A DNA stretch of 64,000 bases from CAYFWF01 sp964346815 (GCA_964346815.1 CAYFWF010000003.1:124001-188000); one strand, 5' to 3'; shown: positions 9,497 through 19,724, numbered from the stretch's first letter. Notes: generated by a model not told the origin, from the letters alone. Numbers and translations are program-made.

Positions 9497-9680
9497 CATC
9501 GGGCCTGTGGACTTTTCCTGATTAAAGTTTCTCTTCATGTGCGTTTTTTTTTCAATCTGAATCGATTATAATGTTTATCCTGAATTATACAGGTTATTTT
9601 ATTATGGATAGGGCGGTGAGCCAGTCATCATACTTTCATACAAGCTGCTGATTTTTTTGACTGCCTTTAAAAGTGTACCG

Positions 9681-11912
9681 ATGAAACGAATATTGGTTTA
9701 TGTTTTCTCAGGCCTCCTCCTGTCCGGCGTGTGCTTTTCTGATGAGAAAGGCCAGCTTACAGGACGTGTTTCAAACCACGAAGGAAGTCCCTTGGAAGGC
9801 GTCAAAGTTGAAGTTCTTGACAGCTCTGTATCCACAAAAACCAACGCCGATGGAACTTTCAGTTTGAAAAATTTGAAAAGAAAAAAAGTCTTTCTCCTCT
9901 TCTCCCACCCTGATTACGTTCCGCAGAGCATAGAGGTTGATACCCACCAGAAGGGAGTACAGGTGGTGGTTGTCAGCCTGACTCCCAAAAACCGGATGCT
10001 TCTCACCATCAAAGAGGAAATCACCGTTACTGCGGAGGCCGACTCCATAATCGATGTTGCCCTTCCTTCTCACAGGACCATCCTACCAGGCAGTGTCCTG
10101 ACAGAGCTGGGAACTTCCAATGTTGCTGAATCTGTCGATAAGATTCCCGGAGTAGCTGCCGTTGGAAAAGGAGGATATTCTATGTCTCCGGCAATCCGGG
10201 GACTCGCCGAACACCGCGTCCTGCTGCTCGTGGATGGAGTGAGGATTACTTCCGAACGTCGAATCGGAGCGAGTGCTTCCTTTATCAGCCTCAGAAATAT
10301 CGATCGTATCGAGGTCAACCGGGGACCCTATTCCGTCTTCTATGGTTCCGGGGCTGTCGGCGGAATCATCAATATCATCACTAAATCTCCATCTCCTTAC
10401 TCTCCTTTGAGCGGCAATTTTTTTCTCAGCTATAACACCGTCAGGCAGGAAAGAGCCGGTTCGATGAACCTCGGTGGCTCTTTCGATAAATATGGATGGA
10501 TGCTCAACATCAATGGGAAAAAGGCCGATGATTATTCTTCTCCCGAGGGAGTGATCGAACAGTCCCGGTATTCTGATTATGATTTTCTGTTTAAAATCAA
10601 CAGGGGAGCCAAGAATTCACGGTTCTATCTGACACTTTTCCATTACAGAGGCATTGATATAGGGAAACCGAGTCCGACGGCACGCCTGAAGCCCAGGTGG
10701 TATCCCCATGAAGGCAACACTCTGTTCACTTTAGGTTATGAGGCAAAAAACAAGTTTTATCTGGATAATTTCAATGCCGGTGTTTATGTCCTCGATTCCT
10801 CCCTTGAAACCCAGAAGGACAATTTCAGGGAAGAGGATCTATCGGTAAAAAAAAGAAACCTCTCCGAAGTCAGGGGAGTCAATTATGGAATAAGAGTCAG
10901 AGGCGGCAAGGTGCTGAACCGGAGCCATACGCTGAGCTTCGGTCTCGACTACTTCGGGAGGGGTGATATCAATGACAGCAACATAGAATGGCAATACGAT
11001 GGCGAGGGGAATGTGGTCAGTGAGATCAAGGAAACCTCTCTCAATGATGCACGAAGGAACAATTTCGGTTTTTACATCGATGACAGGATCCAGATCATCC
11101 CATCTTTGTCCTTGAATATCGGAGCCCGGTTTGACACTGTTCGAACGAGCAACCGATCTTTTCCCGCTCAAGACCGGATCTCCCTTGGAGATGACTCAAT
11201 CAGCGCTTATGCCGGTACGGTCCTAGAGCTCACACCCCGGCTCTCTGTGCTGGCAAATATCGGTCGATCATTCCGTTTTCCCTCTGTCAACGAACTTTTT
11301 TACAGCGGCCTTACTGGAAGAGGAACCATATTCGGCAACCCGAACTTAAATCCTGAAAAAAGCCTGAACCTGGATTTGGGCCTGAGAGTTCTCAGCGAGA
11401 ATTTTTTTGCTTCTGTCTATGGATTCAGCAATTCTATCAGCGATATCATCGAAAAGTATGGGGGAGAAGGAGAGGAAGAGTATTTTTACAGGAACCTGAC
11501 CGCGGCGCGCATCACAGGACTCGAGGGGGAGTTCTACTTCGTCTTTACAAAAAACCTGGAATTGTTCATAGACTTTCACATGATGAGGGGACGGGAAAAA
11601 GGAACAGATAACCCATTGAACTATATTCCTCCCTCCCGGCTGACAATCTGGGGAAAATATTCCTTCGGGCCTTTCTGGTTCGAACCGAAAGTCATGCTGG
11701 TTACAGCTAAGACCGATCCCGGGCCGCTCGAAGTCGAGATCGATGGTTATACAATCCTGGATTCAATTTTTGGCGTTGAAGTCAACAAAAATCTTACTCT
11801 AATGTGTATTGCCCAAAATATCTTGGATAAGACCTACTTCTCCTCAGCCGATGAACAGGGTGTGCTGGCCCCAGGCCGCGGCCTTGTGCTCAAAGCGATC
11901 GGCTCATTCTAG
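9681..11912 (+). CDS. TonB-dependent outer-membrane receptor
   Basis: About 743 residues from ATG 9681; a TTG eight codons earlier (9657) is possible, but the signal peptide KRILVYVFSGLLL fits the ATG, and neither has a good ribosome binding site. Order: signal peptide, carboxypeptidase-regulatory-like domain (about 25-95, GQLTGRV to LFSHPDYVPQ), plug domain (about 115-235, with PAIRGLAEHRVLLLVDGVR and RIEVNRGPYSVFYGSGAVGG), then a beta barrel to a terminal Phe (LKAIGSF). Such receptors import siderophores, cobalamin or glycans across the outer membrane using TonB. The ligand cannot be read. A TATAAT lies at 9567-9572. The gene converges with the M28 peptidase gene eleven bases after its end. 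Confidence 0.93.
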   Translation: MKRILVYVFSGLLLSGVCFSDEKGQLTGRVSNHEGSPLEGVKVEVLDSSVSTKTNADGTFSLKNLKRKKVFLLFSHPDYVPQSIEVDTHQKGVQVVVVSLTPKNRMLLTIKEEITVTAEADSIIDVALPSHRTILPGSVLTELGTSNVAESVDKIPGVAAVGKGGYSMSPAIRGLAEHRVLLLVDGVRITSERRIGASASFISLRNIDRIEVNRGPYSVFYGSGAVGGIINIITKSPSPYSPLSGNFFLSYNTVRQERAGSMNLGGSFDKYGWMLNINGKKADDYSSPEGVIEQSRYSDYDFLFKINRGAKNSRFYLTLFHYRGIDIGKPSPTARLKPRWYPHEGNTLFTLGYEAKNKFYLDNFNAGVYVLDSSLETQKDNFREEDLSVKKRNLSEVRGVNYGIRVRGGKVLNRSHTLSFGLDYFGRGDINDSNIEWQYDGEGNVVSEIKETSLNDARRNNFGFYIDDRIQIIPSLSLNIGARFDTVRTSNRSFPAQDRISLGDDSISAYAGTVLELTPRLSVLANIGRSFRFPSVNELFYSGLTGRGTIFGNPNLNPEKSLNLDLGLRVLSENFFASVYGFSNSISDIIEKYGGEGEEEYFYRNLTAARITGLEGEFYFVFTKNLELFIDFHMMRGREKGTDNPLNYIPPSRLTIWGKYSFGPFWFEPKVMLVTAKTDPGPLEVEIDGYTILDSIFGVEVNKNLTLMCIAQNILDKTYFSSADEQGVLAPGRGLVLKAIGSF

Positions 11913-11923
11913 TTCTGCACTTT

Positions 11924-13720
11924 TTATCTGTCGGCCAGGTCGAATGCTGTCAAATAGCTCATCCTGATGATTTTTTCCATCAATTCAGGGCTTACCTTAT
12001 CCACTGTATCGCTGGGCCGGTGATAATCCTCTGTCATGGCAGCGATGAAAAAGGCCCACGGAATATCGTTCATGGCAAAGGGAGCATGGTCGCTTCCGCC
12101 CATACCCTCTTCGGATGCAGTCATGTGTATGTGGAGTCCTACGTAGTGGTTGTTTTTCCTTATAATCTCGCCAATTTCAGGAGTGTTTGCATCGAAGGAA
12201 AGGCTGACATATTTTTTGACATCGATTTTCTCCAGCGCGTCTTTGCCTATGTCCTCACCCCATCTCCTGGCCATCATGGACAGACGCTGCTTATCGTAGA
12301 TCCGGCTGATCATATCCAGATTCAGATTGGCATATGTTTCGAGAAAATGGGAATTGGCCACATAATATCTTGAACCCAGAAGTCCCTTTTCTTCCCCGGT
12401 CCAGAGCGCGAACACGATAGATCTTTTGGGTTTTTCTGGATTTTTGGAAAAGGCTTCGGCGATTTCCATCACTCCTACGGAACCAGAACCGTCGTCGTCG
12501 GCTCCATTGAAGATATAATCTCCCCTCCGGCCAATGTGATCCAGGTGAGCGCCGATCACGATGGCCTGTTTTTTTAATTCAGGATCAGAGCCTTCGATGT
12601 ATCCCAGGACATTCATGCTGTTGATCAGTCTGGTCTCGACTGTGTTTTCGACAGTGAAGCTTACACCCTGTAACTGCATGGATTGGCTCTGGAGCGTCTT
12701 TTCGATTTTTCCTTTTAGGGAGTCGATGTCCTGATCTACAAAGCCCAGAATGTCATCGGCCATTCCCCGAGAAATCCGGATGGTCGGAATGGACTGCCAA
12801 GGCATGCGCATGCCTTCGGGATCGACGAGGGAAACCCTGCGGCGGTCGCCCGGATATATGGGCCTTTCGTCATTTACCGCCTGTCTGGCGAGAACGCTGC
12901 GCGCCACATCGGGATTGTCCTTGGGAGAATTTTCGACCATCAGAATCCCGATGGATCCCATTTCTCTCGCCAATTCGATTTTAGGAGAACTCATTCTTCT
13001 CATTCTTCGGCGCTGAGGGTAATATTTTTCTTTCAGTTCGCCTTTGTTGAAAGGTGATTCAGGATCGTCCTTTCCGGGAGCCTCGGAGAGCATCATGATG
13101 AATTTTCCTTTGACGTCAATGTTTTTGTACTCGTCGAATTTCAGCGAGGGCTCCTGGATTCCGTAGCCTACGAAAACGACCGGAGCAGTCAGTGATTGGG
13201 TGTCCGAGGCATAATAGGAATAATCGATATCCGGATGAAAAGTTTTCGATTTTTTCAACGGACCTTTCTGCCAATCGGCTACAGCCTTCCCCTCGCTTCC
13301 CAGAGTCTCTAACATGGGGATGTTTTGGAAATAGCCTTTCTTTGCAGACGGAGGAGTTTGCCCTCCTCTCATCATCATCGCGCGGAAATCCATCCGAGGC
13401 CGGACAAAATCCCCTGCAGGTTTGATTCCCCACAGTTCGAACATGGTGGCAGCATAAAGCGCTGCAATATCGTATCCTGCCAGGCCTGTATCTCTTCCTT
13501 CCAGAAGGTCGTCTGAGATAAATTTCAAATAGGTGACCGCATCCTTACCTGTAATTGATTCAAAGCCTTCTTTCACTTTCTCCGGGACGGGCGTAGTTTC
13601 TTCGACGAGGGAAAAGTCCTTCAATGGATCGGGCTTTTCCTCGGCTTTTTCTTGTTGAGCGGCCAGCAAGGGAAATGCAATAAGACAGAGAATGAAGACA
13701 AAAAGCAGAGATTTCCTCAT
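11924..13720 (-). CDS. exported M28 family metallopeptidase with PA domain
   Basis: A 598-residue zinc aminopeptidase-type protein. A signal peptide (1-20) is followed by a charged linker, a protease-associated insertion (about 150-330) and the M28 catalytic domain (about 360-590). Metal-ligand motifs are visible: GAHLDHIG, NGADDDGSG, TGEEKGLLGS, LNLDMI and GGSDHAPF. The family removes N-terminal residues from peptides and acts in the periplasm or outside. The start ATG at 13720 is preceded by GGAGGTAAC. It appears monocistronic. The function is assigned to family, not to substrate. Confidence 0.93.
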   Translation of the reverse strand: MRKSLLFVFILCLIAFPLLAAQQEKAEEKPDPLKDFSLVEETTPVPEKVKEGFESITGKDAVTYLKFISDDLLEGRDTGLAGYDIAALYAATMFELWGIKPAGDFVRPRMDFRAMMMRGGQTPPSAKKGYFQNIPMLETLGSEGKAVADWQKGPLKKSKTFHPDIDYSYYASDTQSLTAPVVFVGYGIQEPSLKFDEYKNIDVKGKFIMMLSEAPGKDDPESPFNKGELKEKYYPQRRRMRRMSSPKIELAREMGSIGILMVENSPKDNPDVARSVLARQAVNDERPIYPGDRRRVSLVDPEGMRMPWQSIPTIRISRGMADDILGFVDQDIDSLKGKIEKTLQSQSMQLQGVSFTVENTVETRLINSMNVLGYIEGSDPELKKQAIVIGAHLDHIGRRGDYIFNGADDDGSGSVGVMEIAEAFSKNPEKPKRSIVFALWTGEEKGLLGSRYYVANSHFLETYANLNLDMISRIYDKQRLSMMARRWGEDIGKDALEKIDVKKYVSLSFDANTPEIGEIIRKNNHYVGLHIHMTASEEGMGGSDHAPFAMNDIPWAFFIAAMTEDYHRPSDTVDKVSPELMEKIIRMSYLTAFDLADR

Positions 13721-14041
13721 CAGTTACCTCCTTACGAAAATCTTTTCCATTTTAGATATGAGCCGAATGTATAAACCATCGAGTATAGTCGCATCTCCTA
13801 TACTGCGTAGCAATGTTTTGGATTGAGATTGACCTCAATAGAATGCGCATGTTTATGAATGATTCAGGTTAGTTAGACGAAAAACAGTCCTTTTTCTTCC
13901 TTCGAATCAAAAAAAATCTTTCTCGAACTATTCACTTCCGGTTAATCCTGGGACAACCAGAGAACGTGGTCCGGTCTGCCTCCGGGCACTTTTCCGGAAA
14001 AGGATTCTAAGAATCTGGGCTTATTCCTCTAATGACGGAAT
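13721..14041. other. intergenic region between two reverse-strand peptidase genes
   Basis: It holds the upstream region of the M28 gene and the downstream region of the C69 gene. A small inverted repeat TTGAG-N6-CTCAA lies at 13823-13838 and an unlooped palindrome CTTTTCCGGAAAAG lies near 13990-14005. No terminator with a T tract and no gene could be supported. Confidence 0.4.
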
Positions 14042-15817
14042 CTAATCCTCTTTCTTTTTGGGGGGAGGTGACGGGGGAGTCATAGGAACGAGGTTGTGGT
14101 ATTCGATGACCGCCTTGTTCCACTCTTCAGGAGTCTCTATCCTGTCGACCCGCCTGGTATCCGCATCGTAAATACGGAAATGGTTGTACTTGACCAATAA
14201 ATCGTCCCCCAGCTTCCACCATGCATTGACGACATTGTCGCCATTGTTGACGGAGTAGTCTGTCAGGAACTGGATGGCTTCTTCAGGGTCTTTCTCATAG
14301 AGTTCGAGAGCCGCTTTATCGATGATCGGGGTCCTTTCGACCGCCTTTCCCTCCCATTCTGCTTGAGCTTTCCGTACGTCTTCGATGGCATAGGAATAAA
14401 CCACCTGGGTATGGAAGTCCACATAATCAGATGCCCATCTTGCAGAATCTCGACTGAAGACGTAGTGGTCACCCACTTCAAAGGAATCTGGGATGTCCGT
14501 AATCCCGCAGTAGAGCGGCATGTAGCAGGCTGTATCCTGTGCTCCGAATGACAGCCATAAGATTCCTCCGATAGGATTAGGCAGCCAACTTCTGCATTGG
14601 GTAACCGTTGTGTATTCGACATTGTTGACACAGATGCAGCGGGGCCCCCCGTATCTCTGATCATCTATACGGAATCCCCGGAAATAGTTAGGATTGGCAA
14701 AGGGCCCTCCTTTGATACCAGCTGCTGGGTCGAATTTGGTTCCTTGGTATTTATCCCTTGTGATGTTCATGACATCCTGGACAGAAAGTTTTTTATCCGG
14801 TTTTACAGAGAAAGGAAGGTCCATCCCCTCGATATCCGGGCCGAGGTTTTGAGAAGGAGCGACGATATTGAAGAAGCGCCAGAGCCGGCCCTTTCTGCCC
14901 TGTGTGCTGTCAGGACTTCCCGGGCTCGGTGAATAGGCTCTCTTCCAGCTGAACGGCTTCCCGCTTTCCGGGTCGTAAAAGCCATTCTCGACAGCGTAAG
15001 ATACGGCATTGGAGGAAGCCATAAAAAAGTCTCTGTTTTCGAGGTCGATCTCGCCGATTCGTGATTCATTAGGAGTCACGCTGACATGGTCATCGGGGAC
15101 ACGCTGTGCACACCAGACCGCGCCGGATTTGCCGCTTTCGGGAGTCCAGAGCGGTCCGACTGGCATGATCTCGAAAATCCAGACTTCATTGGGATCGGAT
15201 ACCGCCAGCATCTCTCCGCCGTCATTGAATCCATAACCATAAGTCGTTGCCAGATCGCCCATTATTCGAATAGCTTCTCTTGCGGTTTTGGCTCTTTCCA
15301 TTGCCATCAGGGTGAGCATGGTGATGTCGAATTTTGCTGCGGGAGTCGGGTTTCTCATCTTGCGCTGGCAGCCGATTGTCGATTCGCCCAAGGCCACCTG
15401 GTTTTCATTCATATACCCGAACATCCCATGGATGTAGGCGTAGGTATGCGCCACCTGAGGGATGTCCAAGCCAGTGTGATCATCCTTGTACCTTTCCCAT
15501 TTCAAGCCCTGCTCAGGCGGCCAGGTTTTGTATTGATTGATGTGATAGATTTTACGCACATCTCCTTCTTTGTGGTCTGCGGCTGGGACAAACCGGAAGG
15601 TCCAATCGCAAATGCCGCAGTCACAGGTGTGCGTGGTCATGGTCGATCCATCAGATGAGGCATCTTTTCCCACCAGGATGGATGTACATCCTTCCAAACA
15701 TTCATCGAAGACTGGATCATACTTCTGACACTCTTGGATCTGCGCGATGAAGGCGCTCGACAGAGTCAGAGCTATAAAGAGGATGAAACAGAAAATGGAT
15801 GCTCTTTTTAAATTCAA
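14042..15817 (-). CDS. C69 family (Ntn-hydrolase) dipeptidase, exported
   Basis: A 591-residue peptidase of the C69/U34 family, whose N-terminal nucleophile is a cysteine exposed by processing; here it is Cys44 in EGCTSILVGKDAS, after a hydrophobic leader (about 8-25). Family members cleave dipeptides. The remainder keeps the usual family text (DGSTMTTHTCDCG, RDKYQGT, SNAVSYAVENGFYDP). The start is the TTG at 15817 because GAGAGGAGGTG lies just upstream; an ATG 45 bases earlier in frame would put that ribosome binding site inside the gene and spoil the leader. The extra Cys residues around the nucleophile (CDCGICDW) are notable. It stands alone on the reverse strand. Confidence 0.9.
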   Translation of the reverse strand: MNLKRASIFCFILFIALTLSSAFIAQIQECQKYDPVFDECLEGCTSILVGKDASSDGSTMTTHTCDCGICDWTFRFVPAADHKEGDVRKIYHINQYKTWPPEQGLKWERYKDDHTGLDIPQVAHTYAYIHGMFGYMNENQVALGESTIGCQRKMRNPTPAAKFDITMLTLMAMERAKTAREAIRIMGDLATTYGYGFNDGGEMLAVSDPNEVWIFEIMPVGPLWTPESGKSGAVWCAQRVPDDHVSVTPNESRIGEIDLENRDFFMASSNAVSYAVENGFYDPESGKPFSWKRAYSPSPGSPDSTQGRKGRLWRFFNIVAPSQNLGPDIEGMDLPFSVKPDKKLSVQDVMNITRDKYQGTKFDPAAGIKGGPFANPNYFRGFRIDDQRYGGPRCICVNNVEYTTVTQCRSWLPNPIGGILWLSFGAQDTACYMPLYCGITDIPDSFEVGDHYVFSRDSARWASDYVDFHTQVVYSYAIEDVRKAQAEWEGKAVERTPIIDKAALELYEKDPEEAIQFLTDYSVNNGDNVVNAWWKLGDDLLVKYNHFRIYDADTRRVDRIETPEEWNKAVIEYHNLVPMTPPSPPPKKKED

Positions 15818-15907
15818 AACGCACCTCCTCTCGATTAATCTAAATTGAATAAGAAATATCACAGGCTCAAGTACGAGTCAATACAGGAACAAACATTCTC
15901 GATAAAA

Positions 15908-16657
15908 TTATTCAACCTTAGAGTTCGATCCTTTTTTCCTGACAGAAAGGACATCCTTGCGCTCTGCACCTTTCAAATCCCGTATAGCGTAAAGCGTGAT
16001 GGTAGAAGGGACGCCTCGGCGTCGGAGGCTTTTGACAAAGGATAACACAATTCTTCGAGCCGAACGCATATTGTCTTTGAGCGCCCATCCCACTCCCTTC
16101 TGTACGATATCCTCTTCATCCCAAATCAGGTTCTCGCACAAACGAAGCATTTCGTCTGTATATTCGCCCGATTCTCCCGCTTTACGTGTGAAGATGACCA
16201 CACTCGCTCGACGTTTCCAGCGGATCGGAGACTGGTTCCATTCCTTAACAAGGGCTAAAGTTACGTCGCGATATTTCCACAACAACGGCTGCATCACCTC
16301 GAAACAGAAATGGTCCACATGGGACCAGCTTCGGAAGTCGTCGATCAATCGGCTCAGCAAAGGAAAATGAGCGGGCTTCAGCTCTTTCCTGCTGAGGGCA
16401 ACCATGTGAATGCCAATGTGTCCAAGCTCGCCGACATGTTTGCCAAGAAGCTCTGCGGCTGTATCGAGCCGTTCCTTTAGCGAAAGGCTCAGGAAACGTG
16501 GACAAAAGGCTTTCATTAGCTGACGGAAGTCAGAAGTTTTCAGACCGTAAGAGACGTATTCATTGTGTTTATGGAACCGCCGATCAACCTCAGGATGACT
16601 TCTTCCTGTGGTGTCTTCAATGGCACAAAGAAGGTCATCGATCAGTTTTTCAATCAC
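15908..16657 (-). CDS. AlkD-like DNA alkylation repair protein (HEAT-repeat)
   Basis: A 249-residue, all-helical protein of the AlkD/AlkC superfamily, DNA glycosylases that excise alkylated bases. Family text is clear: SYGLKTSDFRQL near residue 35, WKRRASVVIF near 148 and QKGVGWALKDN near 185. It starts with GTG at 16657 with a weak ribosome binding site (AGAAGC). The C-terminal tail is basic. A class II photolyase is encoded 3 kb away on the other strand, another DNA repair gene, but without shared transcription. Confidence 0.88.
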   Translation of the reverse strand: MIEKLIDDLLCAIEDTTGRSHPEVDRRFHKHNEYVSYGLKTSDFRQLMKAFCPRFLSLSLKERLDTAAELLGKHVGELGHIGIHMVALSRKELKPAHFPLLSRLIDDFRSWSHVDHFCFEVMQPLLWKYRDVTLALVKEWNQSPIRWKRRASVVIFTRKAGESGEYTDEMLRLCENLIWDEEDIVQKGVGWALKDNMRSARRIVLSFVKSLRRRGVPSTITLYAIRDLKGAERKDVLSVRKKGSNSKVE

Positions 16658-16708
16658 CGTTCAAAGCTTCTTGTACCCCGTTTTCTCCTCGAATGAAGTG
16701 CCCATTTT

Positions 16709-18028
16709 TCAGTCTTTTTTTCTCTCCATTCTTTGATGGACGATCTTTTTGAATTTTTCATAGAGACGTGTTTGAAAGCTGGTCATAGGGATGAGTTTTC
16801 CCTCGATGACGACTGTTTCTACACGGGAGCGTCCTTGGAGGGGGCTGCCGGTCCAGATCGCCACATTCGCGGTTTTCCCTACTTCCAGAGAGCCGACCTG
16901 GTCATCGATGCCGAGGATCCGGGCCGCATTGATAGTCAGGGCTTCCAAAGCTTTTTCTTCAGGGAGGCCATGGGCTACAGAGATGGTGGCAGGCATGAAT
17001 ATGTTGCGCACATTCCGGTTCCCGAGACCATAGCCGCCGGGATCAAAGGTGAACAGGACCCCTTTTTCTGCCATCACAGCTGCAGTATGGTAGTTTAAGT
17101 CATGGGGTTCCCAACGGCTGGGAATGCTAGAGGTTCCTGCCCATATGACAGGGATATTTTCTCTGACGATACGGTCTGCGTATTTGAGAATTCCTGAACT
17201 CGCCCGGATGATGCCCTTGAGCTTGTATTCTTTGATGAGTTCGAGCGCGTTGCGGATTGTGACTTCGCTAGATGTAATGAAAATGACCGGAACCTTTCCT
17301 TTGACCACCGGAACCAAAGCCTCCATCTCCAGATTCCGTTTGGAAATGCCTCCTTCATCGCTTTCTTCACCTTCGGCTTCCCTATCCATTTGATTTTTCT
17401 TGCTTATCTTAGTGGCATATTCTGAGGCCTGGTCGAACTTGGCGCGCAAAAATGAGACGACTCCGGGTTGAGTAGAGGGATACTTATTCTCTTCTTTTGC
17501 TCCCATATTGATGATTTGGGCCACGTAACGTTTGACCACCATTTCCTCTGCCAGGCTTCCCGCTAAATGCAGGACTACAGATTTGCCGTTGATAACACTC
17601 CGGCTTCCACTTACCGTATGCACTGTGGTGACTCCACCCAGACGGGTGACTTCGATGCATTCGTCTTCCGGATTGATTGCATCATAGGGATTCATATGAG
17701 GCGTGGAAATTCCAACTTCGTCCGTATCGTCACCAGCACGGGGGTACCCGGTCACTCCAACCGCAGTCATCACTGCCACCAATCCGGGATAGACATATTT
17801 TCCCGAAGCATCGAGGACCTTGGTTCCGGCGAATGTCTGGATGTTTTGTCCGATCTTGCTGATTTTTCCGTTTTCTATCAGGAGGTCTCCGTTATGAACA
17901 GCCTTTCCCTTCACAGGCACGATGGTGGCGTTTTTGATCAAAATCGCATCACTCGCTGCGGCATCTTCACCCTCTGCCAGCACGATACAAGCCGTGAGTA
18001 TGAGAATGATAAACAGAATTTTTTTCAT
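16709..18028 (-). CDS. exported amidohydrolase-like protein lacking metal ligands
   Basis: A 439-residue protein with signal peptide (1-20) and the fold text of imidazolonepropionase-like amidohydrolases (ILIKNATIVPVKGKAV, ASGKYVYPGLV; LGIDDQVGSLEVGKTANVAIW at the end). The first metal motif, HxH after PGxxD in active enzymes, is replaced: the aligned residues are Met87 and Ala89 in PGLVAVMTA. The later Cys/His metal positions are also absent (VIFITSSEVTI, GIIRASSG). The final Asp region reads FDPGGYG. It is therefore probably not a metal-dependent hydrolase and may be a structural partner of the upstream gene, with which it overlaps by four bases (ATGA), implying coupled translation. Confidence 0.88.
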   Translation of the reverse strand: MKKILFIILILTACIVLAEGEDAAASDAILIKNATIVPVKGKAVHNGDLLIENGKISKIGQNIQTFAGTKVLDASGKYVYPGLVAVMTAVGVTGYPRAGDDTDEVGISTPHMNPYDAINPEDECIEVTRLGGVTTVHTVSGSRSVINGKSVVLHLAGSLAEEMVVKRYVAQIINMGAKEENKYPSTQPGVVSFLRAKFDQASEYATKISKKNQMDREAEGEESDEGGISKRNLEMEALVPVVKGKVPVIFITSSEVTIRNALELIKEYKLKGIIRASSGILKYADRIVRENIPVIWAGTSSIPSRWEPHDLNYHTAAVMAEKGVLFTFDPGGYGLGNRNVRNIFMPATISVAHGLPEEKALEALTINAARILGIDDQVGSLEVGKTANVAIWTGSPLQGRSRVETVVIEGKLIPMTSFQTRLYEKFKKIVHQRMERKKD

Positions 18029-19281
18029 CGGCTTCCTCCTTTGACCGTGACACTTTGTCTGTCGTATTCATAAAAAACTTCTCCCTCGATGATCGTCATC
18101 AAGCACTTGGTAGTGGTATCCAAAGGATGTTTATTGAAAACCGCCAGATCCCCGTCTTTACCCACCTCTATACTTCCGATGCGGTCATCCAACTCGAGTG
18201 CCTCCGCAGCGTGCAGGGTGATCATTTTGAGTGCTTCGTTCTCCGGTATATCCGTATATTTCAAAACCTTGGCTGCTTCGCGGAAGAGGTAGCGCCCTAT
18301 GACAGGACTATCCGAATTGATCACCATCTTTGCACCGGCATCATACAGGATTTGCATACCATATGGACAGCCGTCATAGGCCTCCTCCTTGAATCCCCAA
18401 GAGTCCACCCATCCTCCGTAAAACACTCCGGCTTCTGCTATAACGTCGGCAACTTTGTAACCATCGATGCAGTGGCTGATCTGCATAAGGTCGACATCGA
18501 ATTCCTTGCAAAAATTGATGATCCAGACGATTTCCTCTGCTCTGTAAGTATGGCAGTCGATACTGAGCTTTTTTTCCAGCACCATCTTCAAGGTCTCCAT
18601 CCCCAGATCTTTTTTTGGTGGAGTCAAATCTTTTTTTCCGGCCTGTTTTTCCTTTTCATATTTGTCCCATTTTGCCTTATATTCCTGGGCTTCGATGAAA
18701 GCTTTACGGGCTATATAGGCATTTCCCATCCGAGTGGACGGGGAACGGCCTTTGCTTCCGTAAACGCGCTTCGGGTTTTCCCCCAAGGCCATCTTCAACT
18801 GCTGGCGTACTCCTTGGATGATCAATTCCTTTACCGGACGCTCATATTTGAGCTTGATGGTGACGTTTACACCGCCGATAACGTTGGCGCTTCCATGCAT
18901 GGTCTTGACAGTAGTCACCCCTCCGGCAAGAGTTTTCCGAATGGAATCTGACCCTGGATCCAGGGCTTCCCACATCCATATCTGAGGCGTAACAGGATCC
19001 GTAGCTTCGTTTATATCTGTCAACGCAATGTGCGAATGGGAGTCGATTATCCCGGGCATGATATATTTGCCGGTTACATCGATGACCTCGATTCCATTTG
19101 GGATATTGACATCCTTGCCGACAGCGGTTATTTTCCCGTTTTGGATGATGAGGGTTCCGTTTTCTATGGTGCCTCTGGTTATAGTCAGGATCGCACCGCC
19201 TTTCAGGGCGAGATCCTGGGGCCAGGACGAAGCCGTTATCACAGCCAAAGCAGCGAATAATGTAAAGAACCTTCTAGCCAT
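18025..19281 (-). CDS. exported amidohydrolase (imidazolonepropionase-like)
   Basis: About 418 residues from ATG 19281, chosen because AAAAGGAGG stands directly before it and a signal peptide starts there (ARRFFTLFAALAVITASS); an upstream in-frame ATG at 19305 lacks both. The metal site looks complete: His82 and His84 in GIIDSHSHIA, a central DCHTYRAEE, the ISHCIDG histidine and the final Asp in VINSDSP. The family cleaves cyclic or linear amides such as N-acyl amino acids or dipeptides. It is first of a two-gene operon with the degenerate homologue at 16709; together they probably form one exported hydrolase complex (inference). Confidence 0.92.
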   Translation of the reverse strand: MARRFFTLFAALAVITASSWPQDLALKGGAILTITRGTIENGTLIIQNGKITAVGKDVNIPNGIEVIDVTGKYIMPGIIDSHSHIALTDINEATDPVTPQIWMWEALDPGSDSIRKTLAGGVTTVKTMHGSANVIGGVNVTIKLKYERPVKELIIQGVRQQLKMALGENPKRVYGSKGRSPSTRMGNAYIARKAFIEAQEYKAKWDKYEKEKQAGKKDLTPPKKDLGMETLKMVLEKKLSIDCHTYRAEEIVWIINFCKEFDVDLMQISHCIDGYKVADVIAEAGVFYGGWVDSWGFKEEAYDGCPYGMQILYDAGAKMVINSDSPVIGRYLFREAAKVLKYTDIPENEALKMITLHAAEALELDDRIGSIEVGKDGDLAVFNKHPLDTTTKCLMTIIEGEVFYEYDRQSVTVKGGSR

Positions 19282-19724
19282 ATTGACCTCCTTTTCATTA
19301 TCCATCTTTCTCTATGATAGATCATGAGGACTCGGATTTGTCCCAAGGTGCCGCACCTATCGGAGCAGTTTCCGGATTCGCTGTTTTTTTGGAGCTTCCA
19401 AAGAATCCTTCATGTTCACTCCTTTGTCCTGAAGGTATGCATACCCGTAATCGATCTGATCGGTAAGGAAGCAAACATTGACCCATTTCTCTTCAGTGAG
19501 GCAATGCAATCCTTGTGTCATGTATGATTTTTTAGCCTCTCCCATTTGGAGACGATATTTAATGTCAAACGAAATGGAATGTCAATGAAAAGGTCGTCCT
19601 CCGCATTCAGAAGCGAGGCTGTGAAAATTTAAATGACGACTCATAAACAGGATTCTTTCATTCTTTTTTATTATAATGGTCAACATAAGCTAAAGGAGAT
19701 AAAAAAATAGGTGCTTGAGGAAGG
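19282..19724. other. intergenic region between amidohydrolase operon and photolyase
   Basis: The divergent promoters must lie here. A TATAAT at 19672-19677 is a plausible -10 for the photolyase gene, without a good -35. A reverse-strand frame of 62 codons (19357-19545) has a possible ribosome binding site (GGGAGAGG) before an internal ATG at 19521, but no family resemblance; it may be a small protein or chance. Confidence 0.4.

Noticed and set aside
19357..19545. Reverse-strand 62-codon frame between the amidohydrolase operon and photolyase
   Set aside because: A possible ribosome binding site exists before an internal ATG, but no resemblance or context supports a product.
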